A DNA stretch of 64,000 bases, from positions 62,001 to 126,000 of the forward strand of contig NZ_JAALCR010000009.1 in NCBI RefSeq assembly GCF_011065895.1, given 5' to 3'. Positions 16,505 through 25,281 of this stretch are shown piece after piece. The position numbers and the translations under genes were made by a program. A model generated the notes under the pieces. That model was given only the letters and a program-made list of their open reading frames with translations, was not told the DNA's origin and did no database searches. Positions within the stretch are counted from its first letter, which is position 1. Each line of letters begins with the position of its first letter. This DNA is from Paludisphaera rhizosphaerae. GTDB lineage: Bacteria > Planctomycetota > Planctomycetia > Isosphaerales > Isosphaeraceae.

Positions 16505-19123
16505 ATGAAGCCTCGTTCCTCCCCCGCGGCTGCAGTCGTCCTCTGCCTGCTCTGGTCGCTTTCTTGCACGACGGCCGCGCCGGCGGCGAACGCGATCGAG
16601 GGGAAGGATTGGACCTGGCGCATCCAGGCCGACGGTACGGTCCGGGTTTCTTGCAAGGGGACGCCCGTGCTGGAATCCGGCCACATCGCCTGGGGCAAGG
16701 CCTGGGCGTGGGCCGGCGTCTCCGCCGAGTATCACGCCGAGGGCGAGGGGAACGGAACCTTCAAGGGGGGCGTCTCCGACCTGGGGACGGAGATGACCGG
16801 CCAGTATCGGTCGCCTCGACCGAACGTGCTGACGATGGATCTGCGGATGGCGTCGGCTCGATCGATTGCGGAGGCGATCGGCGCGGGCCAGAACTGGACC
16901 TTGAGGCTGGACTCACCGGTTTTCGGCGGCCGAGCCGCCATGCCGGAACTCGCGGCCGGCGGTCAGGGTTGGACCTGGCGCCCCGCGCCGGGGATGGAGA
17001 TTCGACTGACCGTCGAACCGGGCGCGGCGAAGGTTTATTACGAGAACGGGGTTCGCATCTTCTTCCTGGCCGATCGGGTCGACCGGGGCGAGAAGCGATT
17101 CCGGCTGACGCTGACCTTGCCCGAAGGGGCGACCCGCGAGTCCTCGCCCGAGGAGCGATACGATCCGGAGGCGAAGGCGCGATGGTTCGCCGGCGCGCTC
17201 GACTGGAACGCCTCGCCGGTGGATCTGCGGTTTCTCAACGCCGGCGATCGACCGGCCGGCGGTCGCGGCCCGGTGCGGGCGTCGGGCGACGCCCTGGTCT
17301 TCGGCGACGGTTCGCCGGCGCGGTTCTGGGGAGGCAACCTCGCGGCCTACGCCCTGTTCGCGACGCCTCGAGCCACGGTCCCCGCGCAGGCTCGCCGGAT
17401 GGCCCAGATGGGCTTCAACCTGATGCGGATCCACCACCATGATTCGTCGTGGGTCTCGCCCAACGTGTTCGGCCGGAAGCCGACGACGACCCGTCGGCTC
17501 GATCCCGCCGCCATGGAGAGGCTCGACTGGTGGATCAAGAGCCTGAAGGACGAAGGGATCTACGTCTGGCTCGACCTCCGCGTCGGCCGGCAGATCCCGC
17601 CGGGCGACGGGCCGCCGAACGGCGCGGACGAGATCGCCCGGTCCGAGGGCTCGCTGATCGGCTACGACTACCTCAACGACGGCGTCCGCGCCCTGATGCG
17701 CGAGTTCCAGGACGCCTATCTGTCCCACGTCAATCCGCACACGGGCCTGGCGTACAAGGACGACCCCGGGGTCGCGGCCGTGCTCGTCACCAACGAGGAC
17801 GATCTGACCACCCATTTCGCCGGGCTGTTCGGGCCGGGCTCGGGGCGACCTTTTCACGAAGGCCTGCTGACCCGCGAGGCCCGCTCCTTCGCGGCGCGAA
17901 CCGGTTTGCCTGAAGCGCAGACGCTCGCGGTCGGATCGCCTGGAGCCGACAAGATGCTGCTCGCTGATCTGGAGCACCGGTTCAACGAGGAGATGATCGC
18001 CGACCTCCGACGACTGGGCTTCCGATCGCCCGTGGCGACGACCAACACCTGGGGAGACGCCGGGCTCGCCAACCTCGCCGCGCTTGCCGACGGCGACGTG
18101 ATCGACGTGCACGCCTACGGCGAGGCCGAATGGCTCGGCTCCAATCCCCGGACGGACGCAAGCTTCGCGGCCTGGATCGGGGCCGGCCAGGTGAGCGGCA
18201 AGCCGACGACGATCTCCGAGTGGAACGTCCCCTTCCCCGCCGTCGACCGTTTCGCCGCGCCGCTGTACGTTGCGGCCCTTTCAGCCTTCCAGGGCTGGGA
18301 CGCGCCGATGATCTACAACTACTCGCAGGACCCGTTGCAAACTCCGAGCGGCCCCTCCACCTGGTCGAGCTTCTCCGACCCGGCGCTGGCGGGCGTGATG
18401 CCGGCGGCCGCCCTGCTCTTCCGTCGCGGCCAGGTGGCGCCGGCGCGGGGGACGATCCATCTGGCGCTCTCGCCGGAGCATTTCTTCGGCGGCGTCTCGG
18501 CAAAGTCCTCGGCGGCGATCCGGACGGCCGTCGAACAGTCTCGGCTGACGATCGGCGTCCCGGAGACGCCCCATCTCCCCTGGCTCAAGCCGAGCCCGGT
18601 CCCCGAGGGCGCCACGGTCATTCAAGACCCCGATCGCGATCTGATTCCCGAGGGGCGGATGTCCGTCCGCTCCGATACTGGCGAGTTGACCCGAGACTGG
18701 CAACGCGGGGTGCACGTGATCGACGCCCCCAAATGCCAGGCGGCGTCGGGCTGGATCGGCGGCGATCCCATCGTGACGACCGACGCCCGTTTCGAGGTCC
18801 TGACGAAGAAGGCCGTCGTGGCCCTCAACAGCGTGGACGACCAACCGCTCTCGCAGTCGAAGTTCATCCTGATCACGACTGTCGCACGGGCCGTCGCCGA
18901 TCCCGAAAAACGATCGGCGTACATCTCTGAGCCGGTCGTCGCCACGATCACGCTCAAGACGGCGGCGACCGACCTGGAACTGCTCGCCCTGGCCTCCGAC
19001 GGCCGCATCGCCGGCCGCCTCCAGCCGAAGCACGCCGACGGCGCCGTCCGCATCGAGCTGCCCGCCGCCAGGGGCTCGCACTGGTACGTGCTCAGGGCCC
19101 CGGGGGCGAAGCCGGGGCCTTGA
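16505..19123 (+). CDS. secreted clan GH-A-like glycoside hydrolase
   Basis: An 872-residue exported protein. A signal peptide (AAAVVLCLLWSLSCTTAAPAANA, with a cysteine that makes a lipoprotein possible but lacking a good lipobox) leads to an N-terminal beta-rich domain (to about 240). A TIM-barrel domain of GH5/clan-A type follows: FNLMRIHHHDSSWVSPN, LDWWIKSLKDEGIYVWLDLR, the AAVLVTNEDDLTTHFAG segment with the likely acid/base Glu, and TISEWNVPFPAVDRF with the likely nucleophile Glu. A C-terminal beta domain ends the protein. Substrate is unknown; the length and extra domains do not match a standard cellulase. Most likely it acts on a plant or microbial polysaccharide outside the cell. Confidence 0.8.
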   Translation: MKPRSSPAAAVVLCLLWSLSCTTAAPAANAIEGKDWTWRIQADGTVRVSCKGTPVLESGHIAWGKAWAWAGVSAEYHAEGEGNGTFKGGVSDLGTEMTGQYRSPRPNVLTMDLRMASARSIAEAIGAGQNWTLRLDSPVFGGRAAMPELAAGGQGWTWRPAPGMEIRLTVEPGAAKVYYENGVRIFFLADRVDRGEKRFRLTLTLPEGATRESSPEERYDPEAKARWFAGALDWNASPVDLRFLNAGDRPAGGRGPVRASGDALVFGDGSPARFWGGNLAAYALFATPRATVPAQARRMAQMGFNLMRIHHHDSSWVSPNVFGRKPTTTRRLDPAAMERLDWWIKSLKDEGIYVWLDLRVGRQIPPGDGPPNGADEIARSEGSLIGYDYLNDGVRALMREFQDAYLSHVNPHTGLAYKDDPGVAAVLVTNEDDLTTHFAGLFGPGSGRPFHEGLLTREARSFAARTGLPEAQTLAVGSPGADKMLLADLEHRFNEEMIADLRRLGFRSPVATTNTWGDAGLANLAALADGDVIDVHAYGEAEWLGSNPRTDASFAAWIGAGQVSGKPTTISEWNVPFPAVDRFAAPLYVAALSAFQGWDAPMIYNYSQDPLQTPSGPSTWSSFSDPALAGVMPAAALLFRRGQVAPARGTIHLALSPEHFFGGVSAKSSAAIRTAVEQSRLTIGVPETPHLPWLKPSPVPEGATVIQDPDRDLIPEGRMSVRSDTGELTRDWQRGVHVIDAPKCQAASGWIGGDPIVTTDARFEVLTKKAVVALNSVDDQPLSQSKFILITTVARAVADPEKRSAYISEPVVATITLKTAATDLELLALASDGRIAGRLQPKHADGAVRIELPAARGSHWYVLRAPGAKPGP
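19096..19119 (+). terminator. possible hairpin terminator at the end of the glycosidase gene
   Basis: GGCCCCGG at 19096-19103 and CCGGGGCC at 19112-19119 form a perfect 8-base stem with an 8-base loop. The hairpin overlaps the last codons and no T-run follows, so it is only suggestive. It lies between two convergent genes. Confidence 0.35.
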
Positions 19124-19145
19124 GAAGGTGTGGATGCGGGATTAA

Positions 19146-20618
19146 TCACTTCTTCCGAATGACGATCCGATAATCCTGCGACCACATCTTCGGCGAAGTG
19201 GGCGCGGCGAGCGTGGCGACGTCGCCGTCGACTTTCCACAAGAACGCTGAGCCGGAGACGGGATCGACGGGGACGGGGGCCTCGTGGACGTCGCCGAGCG
19301 AGGCGGGGAGCCGGCCTTCGTGGGCCGCGGCGTACATCCGGACGGCCTCGACGGTCCGCAGCATGGCGACCCTGCGGGGGAGCCGGGCCTCGGCCTGGAG
19401 GGCGCCAAGGGCGGAGGCGTGGATCGAGGCGAAGAGGGCGAACGGGCCTTCCTGAGCCGCGCGGGTTTCGCGTTCGTATTCTTCGCGATGCCCCTCGGCC
19501 TCGGCGAGCGTGAGGTAGGCCGGCTCGAACAGGCGGTCCCAGAGAATCCGGAAGCCCAGAATCAGGCCGCGAGCCGCCGCCTCGTCGTCGGTCATGGCGG
19601 CGATCCGATCGGCCGGTAGCCCCCCGTGGTCGGCAAGGGTCTTGCGGAAAGTCGCCAGGTGCTTCCGCCTGTATTCGCTGAGATTGGCCCCGAGGCTCGA
19701 TTTGAGGTTCTCTGCGGTCCTGTCCGGGGCGTGATCGCCGGACTTCGCCGCCTCCGCCTTGGCCGAGGCGACCAACTCGGGGAAGAGCTGGCCGGTGAGC
19801 TTCCGCATGCGGTCGTACATCGCCGCCAGGCGGAGCGTCCAGCCCTCCGGCGTTTCAGGGAGGTCGTCAGAGACGAGCTCCGGGATCACGTTCGACGCCA
19901 GGGCTCGCTCCTGCTCGAAGGCGTCGTACGTGTCCACCAGGGGAGTGGGAAGGGCGGTCAGGCTCCAGTAGAGGTTCGGCGAGTTCGGGGCCGCGATCCA
20001 GTCTTCAACGACGGCGAGCGTCTGAGCGGCCATCGCAATCCCGACCAGGGCGTTGATGAGGAACGGTCCTTTCCCGACCTTGCGGGCGAAGGCCATGCCG
20101 GTCTCGATCGACCGCGCCGCGTCGTCGAACCGGCCCTCGGCGATATCCAACCGAGCCTTCAGGGTCTGGAGTCGGCTGAGGTCCCTCATGGTGGAGGCGT
20201 CGGCGATGCCGATGTTGATGACGTCCGTCCGCTGCTCGGCGATCGGGTAGCCCCAGTCGCACTGTTGCCGCCGCGCGGCGATGGCGAGCAGGTCGAGCCG
20301 ACGCTGCCACTTCTCGACCATCGCCTTGACCTCGGGGAGCGGCAAGTCTCGCAGGGGCTTCTGATTCCACTCCGCGGTTTTCTGGGACATGTCGCTCCAG
20401 TCCTGGTCGTTCACCTCGAAGCGCAGCCGCAGCAGGATCGGAGCCGCGTCCCCAGGGATGAGCCGGGCCGACGAAGGCAGGAGCGGATACTTGAACGAAG
20501 GGGCTGAAGCCGCCGCCGGCGAGGCCGTCATTTCGATCGGCTTGGGAGGCGTCGACTGCGCCGGAGCCAGCCCCGGCGCGAGGGACAACAAGACGGTGAC
20601 GGCGAAACAGGAACGCAT
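19146..20618 (-). CDS. secreted protein of unknown function in an ECF sigma operon
   Basis: A 490-residue exported protein with a Sec signal (CFAVTVLLSLAPGLAPAQS). The mature part is mostly helical, including LDIAEGRFDDAARSIETGMAFARKVGKGP, which has a TPR-like look, and RVAMLRTVEAVRMYAAAHEGRLPASLGDV near the C-terminus. I recognise no enzymatic motif. It lies 121 bases after the TM anti-sigma gene on the same strand and so ends the set ECF sigma, anti-sigma, large secreted protein. The same order occurs at 53514-56651. That parallel suggests the secreted proteins are output or cargo of these sigma factors, which is inference. Confidence 0.8.
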   Translation of the reverse strand: MRSCFAVTVLLSLAPGLAPAQSTPPKPIEMTASPAAASAPSFKYPLLPSSARLIPGDAAPILLRLRFEVNDQDWSDMSQKTAEWNQKPLRDLPLPEVKAMVEKWQRRLDLLAIAARRQQCDWGYPIAEQRTDVINIGIADASTMRDLSRLQTLKARLDIAEGRFDDAARSIETGMAFARKVGKGPFLINALVGIAMAAQTLAVVEDWIAAPNSPNLYWSLTALPTPLVDTYDAFEQERALASNVIPELVSDDLPETPEGWTLRLAAMYDRMRKLTGQLFPELVASAKAEAAKSGDHAPDRTAENLKSSLGANLSEYRRKHLATFRKTLADHGGLPADRIAAMTDDEAAARGLILGFRILWDRLFEPAYLTLAEAEGHREEYERETRAAQEGPFALFASIHASALGALQAEARLPRRVAMLRTVEAVRMYAAAHEGRLPASLGDVHEAPVPVDPVSGSAFLWKVDGDVATLAAPTSPKMWSQDYRIVIRKK

Positions 20619-20739
20619 GCAAGAACTCCTGGATCAAAAGGCGCGGAACGAACCGGGAGGCTGGGCTTCGACCCAGACCGGGAACGGCGAGGCGTACTCC
20701 CGGCTGGGGCTCGGCCCAGCCTGTGGGGAGGGGCGCGAT

Positions 20740-21225
20740 CTACAGGTTCAGAAGACGGTCCCGATCGCGGACGCGGAGGGGCGTCGGACCTGGTCGCGAA
20801 GGGGCGTCGGAGTGAGAGGAGGGCCGATCAAGGTCGACGTCGCCGTCGACGATCCGGCGCGTGAGCGATAGGTAGCTGTAAGGGCTGGGGGGCGTCGGCG
20901 GAGTTTCGTCGCGCGACGGGGGCGCGACCGCGACCGGCGCGGAGGCATCCGCCGAGGCCGCGGCCAGAGCCAGGGCCGATTCGAGGTCCAGGCCGCGGCG
21001 ATGCTCGCGAGACCAGGCCGCGCCGAGGCCGGCCGTCGCCAGGGCCAGCGCGACGGCCGCGGCGGCGACGACTCTCAGGGGGCGGCGGCCTTCGGCGAGG
21101 CCTGCGGCGCGGCCGGCTTCGTAGAGGGTCGCACCACGGTCCAGGCCGCCGGCCGAGGGTCGCCAGCCGTCGAGCCGGGATTCCAGCGCGGTCAGGTCGT
21201 CGATTCGGTCGTCGTTGATGGACAT
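20740..21225 (-). CDS. probable membrane anti-sigma factor
   Basis: A 161-residue protein with an N-terminal cytosolic part (residues 1-50, helical), one membrane segment (about 55-75, LRVVAAAAVALALATAGLGAAW) and a short, Pro- and Ser-rich exterior tail. It lacks the zinc-binding HxxxCxxC of the other anti-sigma candidates. Its start overlaps the end of the ECF gene by 34 bases, a strong sign of coupled translation and of a partner role. The anti-sigma call is therefore from position and topology, not from sequence family. Confidence 0.6.
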   Translation of the reverse strand: MSINDDRIDDLTALESRLDGWRPSAGGLDRGATLYEAGRAAGLAEGRRPLRVVAAAAVALALATAGLGAAWSREHRRGLDLESALALAAASADASAPVAVAPPSRDETPPTPPSPYSYLSLTRRIVDGDVDLDRPSSHSDAPSRPGPTPLRVRDRDRLLNL

Positions 21226-21704
21226 GGTCGTTCCAGCCTTTCCTGAAGCCGGGCGAGCCCGGACTTGTATCGTCGATGCGCGGCGGCCGTGGAACACCCT
21301 TGAAGCACGGCGATCTGGTCGAAGGTCAGTCCGCCCCAGATGCGGGCTGTGACGGCTTCGCGGGACTCGGCGTCCAACTCGGCTAAGAGCGAGGACGCGT
21401 CACGGGCGTCGAGCCGGTCGTCCACCGAGGCGAACCAGGCGTCGGCCTCCGATCGGCTGACCAGCCCCTCGCGGGCCCGGCGCCGGCGGTCGCCGCGGTG
21501 GGCGGAGACCGCCGCGTTGCGGACGACGCGATGGAGCCAGACGGCCGGTTCGTCGGGCAAGCGCCCCTGCCGCGCCAGGGCGACGAAGGCGTCTTGCACC
21601 AGATCCTCGGCCTCGGCGGCGTCGCGCCACTGGCGGGCGTAGAGGACCAGGGCCGCCGCGTGGGCGTCGAAGAGGCGTCCCAACACGTCCGGCCCGATCG
21701 TCAT
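21192..21704 (-). CDS. ECF-type RNA polymerase sigma factor
   Basis: A 170-residue sigma-70 family ECF factor. Region 2 includes YARQWRDAAEAEDLVQDAFVALARQG with the D-L-V-Q-D-A-F motif, and WLHRVVRNAAVSAHRGDRRR is the end of region 2. Region 4 has LDAESREAVTARIWGGLTFD and QGCSTAAAHRRYKSGLARLQ, the DNA-recognition helix for the -35 element. It has no extra C-terminal domain. It is followed by the TM anti-sigma candidate with a 34-base overlap and then by the secreted 490-residue protein. The ECF subgroup cannot be named from sequence alone. Confidence 0.92.
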   Translation of the reverse strand: MTIGPDVLGRLFDAHAAALVLYARQWRDAAEAEDLVQDAFVALARQGRLPDEPAVWLHRVVRNAAVSAHRGDRRRRAREGLVSRSEADAWFASVDDRLDARDASSLLAELDAESREAVTARIWGGLTFDQIAVLQGCSTAAAHRRYKSGLARLQERLERPCPSTTTESTT

Positions 21705-21829
21705 GCCCGTCGCCTCCCGATGGCCCTGGCGACGGCCCGTCCGTCTCCCCATGAGAGTACACGCCGCGGGCGGCGAGATTTCTCGGGGGCGATGAATTTG
21801 ACGAGTGCATCGGGCGGCACGGGTGCCCT

Positions 21830-22129
21830 TTACACGTCCCGTCGTTCGTCGGGGGAGGCGTCGTGGAGGGTGCGGAGAATTCGGGCTCGCGCCTCGGCGC
21901 TGAGGGCGTCGAGCTCGATCGATTCGCCCAAGGTTCTTTGGCGGCAGGCTTTGCGGAGGAACTGGATCTGGCGGCGGAAGCGACGACAGGGCGGGCAGAT
22001 GATCAGATGGCCGCCCAACGCCAGGCGGTCGACGAGGTCGAGCGGCTCGTCGAGCTGGCGCGAGGCCAGCTCGGACGCCGAATCGCACGCGAGGGTCAGG
22101 ATCGAGCGGAGCCGTCGCAATCGCTTCAT
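21830..22129 (-). CDS. small zinc-type anti-sigma factor (ZAS-like)
   Basis: A 99-residue soluble protein without a membrane helix. It keeps the complete zinc-associated anti-sigma pattern: C15, H41, C45 and C48 (C-x25-HLIICPPC), with an extra C62. In the known ZAS family (RsrA, ChrR) this site binds zinc, and in some members it senses disulfide stress. ATG overlaps the TGA of the ECF gene upstream by four bases (ATGA), so the pair is translationally coupled. Being soluble and of minimal size, it fits a cytosolic redox or metal sensor better than an envelope sensor. Confidence 0.85.
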   Translation of the reverse strand: MKRLRRLRSILTLACDSASELASRQLDEPLDLVDRLALGGHLIICPPCRRFRRQIQFLRKACRQRTLGESIELDALSAEARARILRTLHDASPDERRDV

Positions 22130-22755
22130 GGACGTCTCGGAGGGCCGTCGGCGTCGGTGCCGAACCAGTGTTTCTCCAGGCAGGCCCGGAGCAGGATCCG
22201 CGCCCGGTGGAGCCGGACTCGCAGGTTGCCGGGGTTGACGCGGAGGTCGACGCGGAGTTGATCAAGTTCCACGCCCTCGACCTCCCGGAGCAGGAAGGCC
22301 CTGGCGAGGTGGCCGGGGAGGCGAGACGAGCAGTCCTCGAACACCCGCCAGAAGTCGGCGTCGTCGAGCGCCGCCTCGGGGGATCGCCATTTCGCCGGGG
22401 CTTCCCGCCAGCGGCCCCGGGCGTCGAACAGGTCCGACGACGGCCGATCGCCGGGACCGGGGAGGTCCGCTTCGATCATGGCCGAACTCGACCGCTCACG
22501 GCGATAATGGTCGGCGATCTTCCGTCGGAGAATGCCCAGCAGCCAGGTCCGGGCGGCGGCCTCGCCGCGATAGAGGTGGACGCCCCGGAGGGCTGCAAGG
22601 AGAACGTCCTGGACGAGGTCCTCGGCGATCTCCCGACGACCGACGCGCGCCCGGGCGTAGCGGTAGAGCGCGTCGCCGTGCCGATCCAGCCAGGCGGACG
22701 GGTCGGCGGTCTCGTCGGCAGGCCCGGAGGTCCCAGGGTTCGGAGTGCTCGACAT
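22126..22755 (-). CDS. ECF-type RNA polymerase sigma factor in a redoxin operon
   Basis: A 209-residue ECF sigma factor. Region 2 has WLDRHGDALYRYARARVG, AEDLVQDVLLAALRG and TWLLGILRRKIADHYRRER. Region 4 is partly diverged (LDQLRVDLRVNPGNLRVRLHRARILLRACLEKHWFG), including ARILLR of the helix-turn-helix. It starts 12 bases after the stop of the redoxin gene on the same strand, with the DUF1223 gene upstream of that, and is followed by the ZAS-like anti-sigma gene in a 4-base overlap. The four genes therefore look like a single operon. Confidence 0.92.
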   Translation of the reverse strand: MSSTPNPGTSGPADETADPSAWLDRHGDALYRYARARVGRREIAEDLVQDVLLAALRGVHLYRGEAAARTWLLGILRRKIADHYRRERSSSAMIEADLPGPGDRPSSDLFDARGRWREAPAKWRSPEAALDDADFWRVFEDCSSRLPGHLARAFLLREVEGVELDQLRVDLRVNPGNLRVRLHRARILLRACLEKHWFGTDADGPPRRP

Positions 22756-22767
22756 CGCGGCGGGGCC

Positions 22768-23343
22768 TCACTCGCCCCCGGTTCGCATGCCCGGGGCTTG
22801 CAAGATCTCGGGCGCCTTCACGCGTCCGCCGTGCCCATGGCTGACCTTCGCGAAGGCGACCTTACGCCCCGGGCCGATCACGAACGTGGAGGGGTAAGCC
22901 GTCTCGCCCGGGGCGTCCCAGCGGAGCCCGTAGGCCCTGGTCACGGCGAAGTCGGGATCCAGCACGAGGTCGAAGTTGTCGGGCAGCCCCTTGCCCGACG
23001 CGAAGTCCTGGGCGTGCGCCTTCAGGGCTTCGGCCGGGCCGGGATAGAGCAGGACGACCCGGGCCTTTCGCTCGCGGAACTGACCGGCATTGCGGACCAG
23101 CTCGGCGACTTGCGCCGTACAGGCCGGGCACTCGTAGCCCGGCCAGCCCCGGAGGACCACCAGGACCACGGGCCCCCTCTCGGTCAGCGTCTCCAACCGA
23201 ACGGCCCCGTCGGCGAGGGTTTTGAGGGTGAAGTCCGGGGCCAGGCCCCCGACGCTCGGCGGAGCGACGGGGCCGGCCGCCAGGGCGCCGGCGACCAGGA
23301 ACAGGAAACCGCAAGGAGGTGAAAGACGGTGAATCGTACGCAC
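22768..23343 (-). CDS. secreted redoxin (AhpC/TSA-like) with a CxxC
   Basis: A 191-residue exported thioredoxin-fold protein. The Sec signal (RLSPPCGFLFLVAGALA) leads to a peroxiredoxin-like domain with LAPDFTLKTLADGAVRLETL and LRGWPGYECPACTAQVAELV. C72 and C75 form an ECPAC redox pair at the active position. I start it at GTG 23343 because GGGAG is upstream and because the paralogue at 25390 begins at the equivalent place; the longer ATG at 23388 gives a poor signal. It sits 48 bases downstream of the DUF1223 gene and 12 bases before an ECF sigma gene. Possible substrates are extracytoplasmic peroxides or disulfides. Confidence 0.85.
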   Translation of the reverse strand: MRTIHRLSPPCGFLFLVAGALAAGPVAPPSVGGLAPDFTLKTLADGAVRLETLTERGPVVLVVLRGWPGYECPACTAQVAELVRNAGQFRERKARVVLLYPGPAEALKAHAQDFASGKGLPDNFDLVLDPDFAVTRAYGLRWDAPGETAYPSTFVIGPGRKVAFAKVSHGHGGRVKAPEILQAPGMRTGGE

Positions 23344-23391
23344 GGCAAGTCTCCCGAGGAACTGATTCCCACCAAGGATTCCACACATCGG

Positions 23392-24201
23392 TCACTTCGC
23401 TTTCGTCGCCCGCCACGGGATGTCGACGGCCTGGTAGACGACGGCCGTGCGCTTGTTCTGGACGAAGCAGGCCAGCCGCAGCCTGTCACGCTTCCAGGCG
23501 GGGTCGATCGTGAAGGCGAACTGCTTCGACGCCGGGGCGGTCCCATTCAACTCGACGAAATCGTACTCGGTCCGGCGGGCCGGGAACCGGGCGATCAGGG
23601 TCTTGCCGGCGTTCTCCCCAGACTGGACGTCGGTCGAGACGCCGTCCTCGCGAAGCACCGCGCAGACGAGCAGCGGCGCGTCGTCGAGCTTCGTCGATCG
23701 GCGAGCGACCGCGACGAACGCCTTGCCCGACAGTCCATCCTCAGCGACGTCGAGTTTCACGTCCAGCGACACGGCGGGCGGTTTGGTCCGAGCCGCGCGG
23801 ATCGCGGCGGCGGCCGAGGCCGGGTCGCGGCCGTTCACCGACCGGGCGCCGTCGATCATCAGCATCGGCGTATAGTAGAGGCCGTACGATTCGGGCTTGG
23901 GCCCGGTGTAGACGTCGTTGTAGACCATCTGCCGCTGGCTGTAGATCGGGTCGGAGAAGACGTCTTTCCACGGCTTGTTGAAGTAATCGACGTGGAAGGC
24001 GATGGGGACGATCCCCGGGTTCTCGGCGGCGAGCCGGCCCAGGATCTCCTCGGCGGCGGGGCACATGTCGCACCCCTGCGAGGTGTACAACTCGACGAGG
24101 ACCCCGCGCTTGGACGACGAGGGCTCCTCAGCGGCCGAGGAGGAGGGGAGGGCCGCCAGGGCGACGACGACTGCGGCGAGGAGCCGGCTTTGAGGGGGCA
24201 T
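23392..24201 (-). CDS. DUF1223 thioredoxin-like secreted protein
   Basis: A 269-residue exported member of DUF1223, which has a thioredoxin-like N-terminal half. After the signal (LLAAVVVALAALPSSSAAEE), VELYTSQGCDMCPAAEEILGRL contains the conserved C44-D-M-C47 pair, followed by FHVDYFNKPWKDVFSDPIYS and YTPMLMIDGARSVNGRD, both typical of the family, and a C-terminal beta domain. The function of DUF1223 is not established; an extracytoplasmic disulfide role is inferred from the CxxC. ATG 24201 is first in the probable operon DUF1223, redoxin, ECF sigma, ZAS anti-sigma. A decayed paralogue lies at 26023-26418. Confidence 0.85.
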   Translation of the reverse strand: MPPQSRLLAAVVVALAALPSSSAAEEPSSSKRGVLVELYTSQGCDMCPAAEEILGRLAAENPGIVPIAFHVDYFNKPWKDVFSDPIYSQRQMVYNDVYTGPKPESYGLYYTPMLMIDGARSVNGRDPASAAAAIRAARTKPPAVSLDVKLDVAEDGLSGKAFVAVARRSTKLDDAPLLVCAVLREDGVSTDVQSGENAGKTLIARFPARRTEYDFVELNGTAPASKQFAFTIDPAWKRDRLRLACFVQNKRTAVVYQAVDIPWRATKAK

Positions 24202-24444
24202 TGAGGAGTCTCCTGGAGCGAGGCCGCGACGGAGGAGGTCGAGGCGGTCCGGTCGCCCCGAGGACGCTGGCAAGACGCCGCCCGCGGCCGAGTTATTCGC
24301 CCCTATCGCCGATCCGCAGGAAATCGCCCCGGACGCGTAACGCTCGAAGGGATCCCGCGACTAATGCCAGGGCGACGGCCAGGAGGCCGCGCCGATCCGC
24401 CTCCCATGAGGCACGGTTTCGAGCAATCCAACAGAGGACGATCC
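24202..24444. promoter_or_regulatory. divergent promoter region between DUF1223 operon and PEP-CTERM gene
   Basis: This 243-base spacer must carry promoters for the minus-strand DUF1223-redoxin-ECF operon and the plus-strand PEP-CTERM gene. No clear -10/-35 pair or inverted repeat is seen by eye. Confidence 0.35.
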
Positions 24445-25254
24445 ATGCTGAGAACCCACCTCGCGCGGGCCCGGTCGCTCGCGCTCACCGCCTTTCTCGT
24501 CGTGATCGGTTGTGCATCGGCGGCCGCCGGCGAGTTGCAGATCACGGTGACCAGCAATCAACCGGCCGGCGGCTTCGCATTTTCTCCGGTGTGGTTCGGG
24601 GTCCACGACGGGACCTATCGCACGTTCGCCCCGGGGACGGCGGTCTCGCCGGCCTTGCAGGCGGTCGCCGAGCTGGGAGACCCCTCGGCGCTGGCGACGG
24701 CCTTCACCGGCCACGGCTCGCAGGCGATCGCGGGCTCGGCGCCGATCGGGCCGGGGGGGACGGCTTCGACGATCCTGGACGTCGCCTCCCCGACGACGCA
24801 GCAGTACCTGAGCTTCGCGTCGATGGTGGTCCCCTCGAACGACTTCTTCTTCGGGAACTCCGACCCGTTGGCGTTTCGCTTATTCAACGCCGCCGGCCAG
24901 TTCCTGGGGCCGATCACCATCCAGATCTTCGGCTTGAACGTCTGGGACGCCGGCAGCGAGCGGAACGACATCGGCTTCGGCGCGGCGTTCATCGTCGGGG
25001 ACGACGCCACGGGCCACGTCGCCGAGAACGGCGTGGTCGCGCCCGTCTTCGGCGGCTCGGCCGACAATTCGGCCTACCTCGCCTCCATCCTGGGCAAGTC
25101 CACGCCGTACGGCTACGACATCTCGCACCTCATGAGCCCCGGCGACCTCATCGCCACGATTCGGATCGAGGCCGTCCCCGAGCCGGCGTCGATCGCGATG
25201 TTCGGCGCGGGCCTCGTCGCGATCGGCGTCGCGACACTTCGGCGGCGCGGCTGA
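24445..25254 (+). CDS. spondin-like secreted protein with PEP-CTERM signal
   Basis: A 269-residue exported protein. A Sec signal (ALTAFLVVIGCASAAAG) is followed by a beta-sandwich with FSPVWFGVHDGTYRTFAPGT and a GDPSALATAFTGHG stretch that resemble the spondin N-terminal domain. The last 24 residues have the PEP-CTERM layout: VPEPAS, a hydrophobic helix (IAMFGAGLVAIGVATL) and a basic RRRG end. PEP-CTERM proteins are sorted by exosortase and often linked to exopolysaccharide; the exosortase is not in this window. AGAGGA precedes ATG 24445. The gene is wedged between the intact and the decayed copy of the redoxin-DUF1223 cassette. Confidence 0.85.
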   Translation: MLRTHLARARSLALTAFLVVIGCASAAAGELQITVTSNQPAGGFAFSPVWFGVHDGTYRTFAPGTAVSPALQAVAELGDPSALATAFTGHGSQAIAGSAPIGPGGTASTILDVASPTTQQYLSFASMVVPSNDFFFGNSDPLAFRLFNAAGQFLGPITIQIFGLNVWDAGSERNDIGFGAAFIVGDDATGHVAENGVVAPVFGGSADNSAYLASILGKSTPYGYDISHLMSPGDLIATIRIEAVPEPASIAMFGAGLVAIGVATLRRRG

Positions 25255-25281
25255 GGCCTTGGGTTACGAACCGAACGACGG

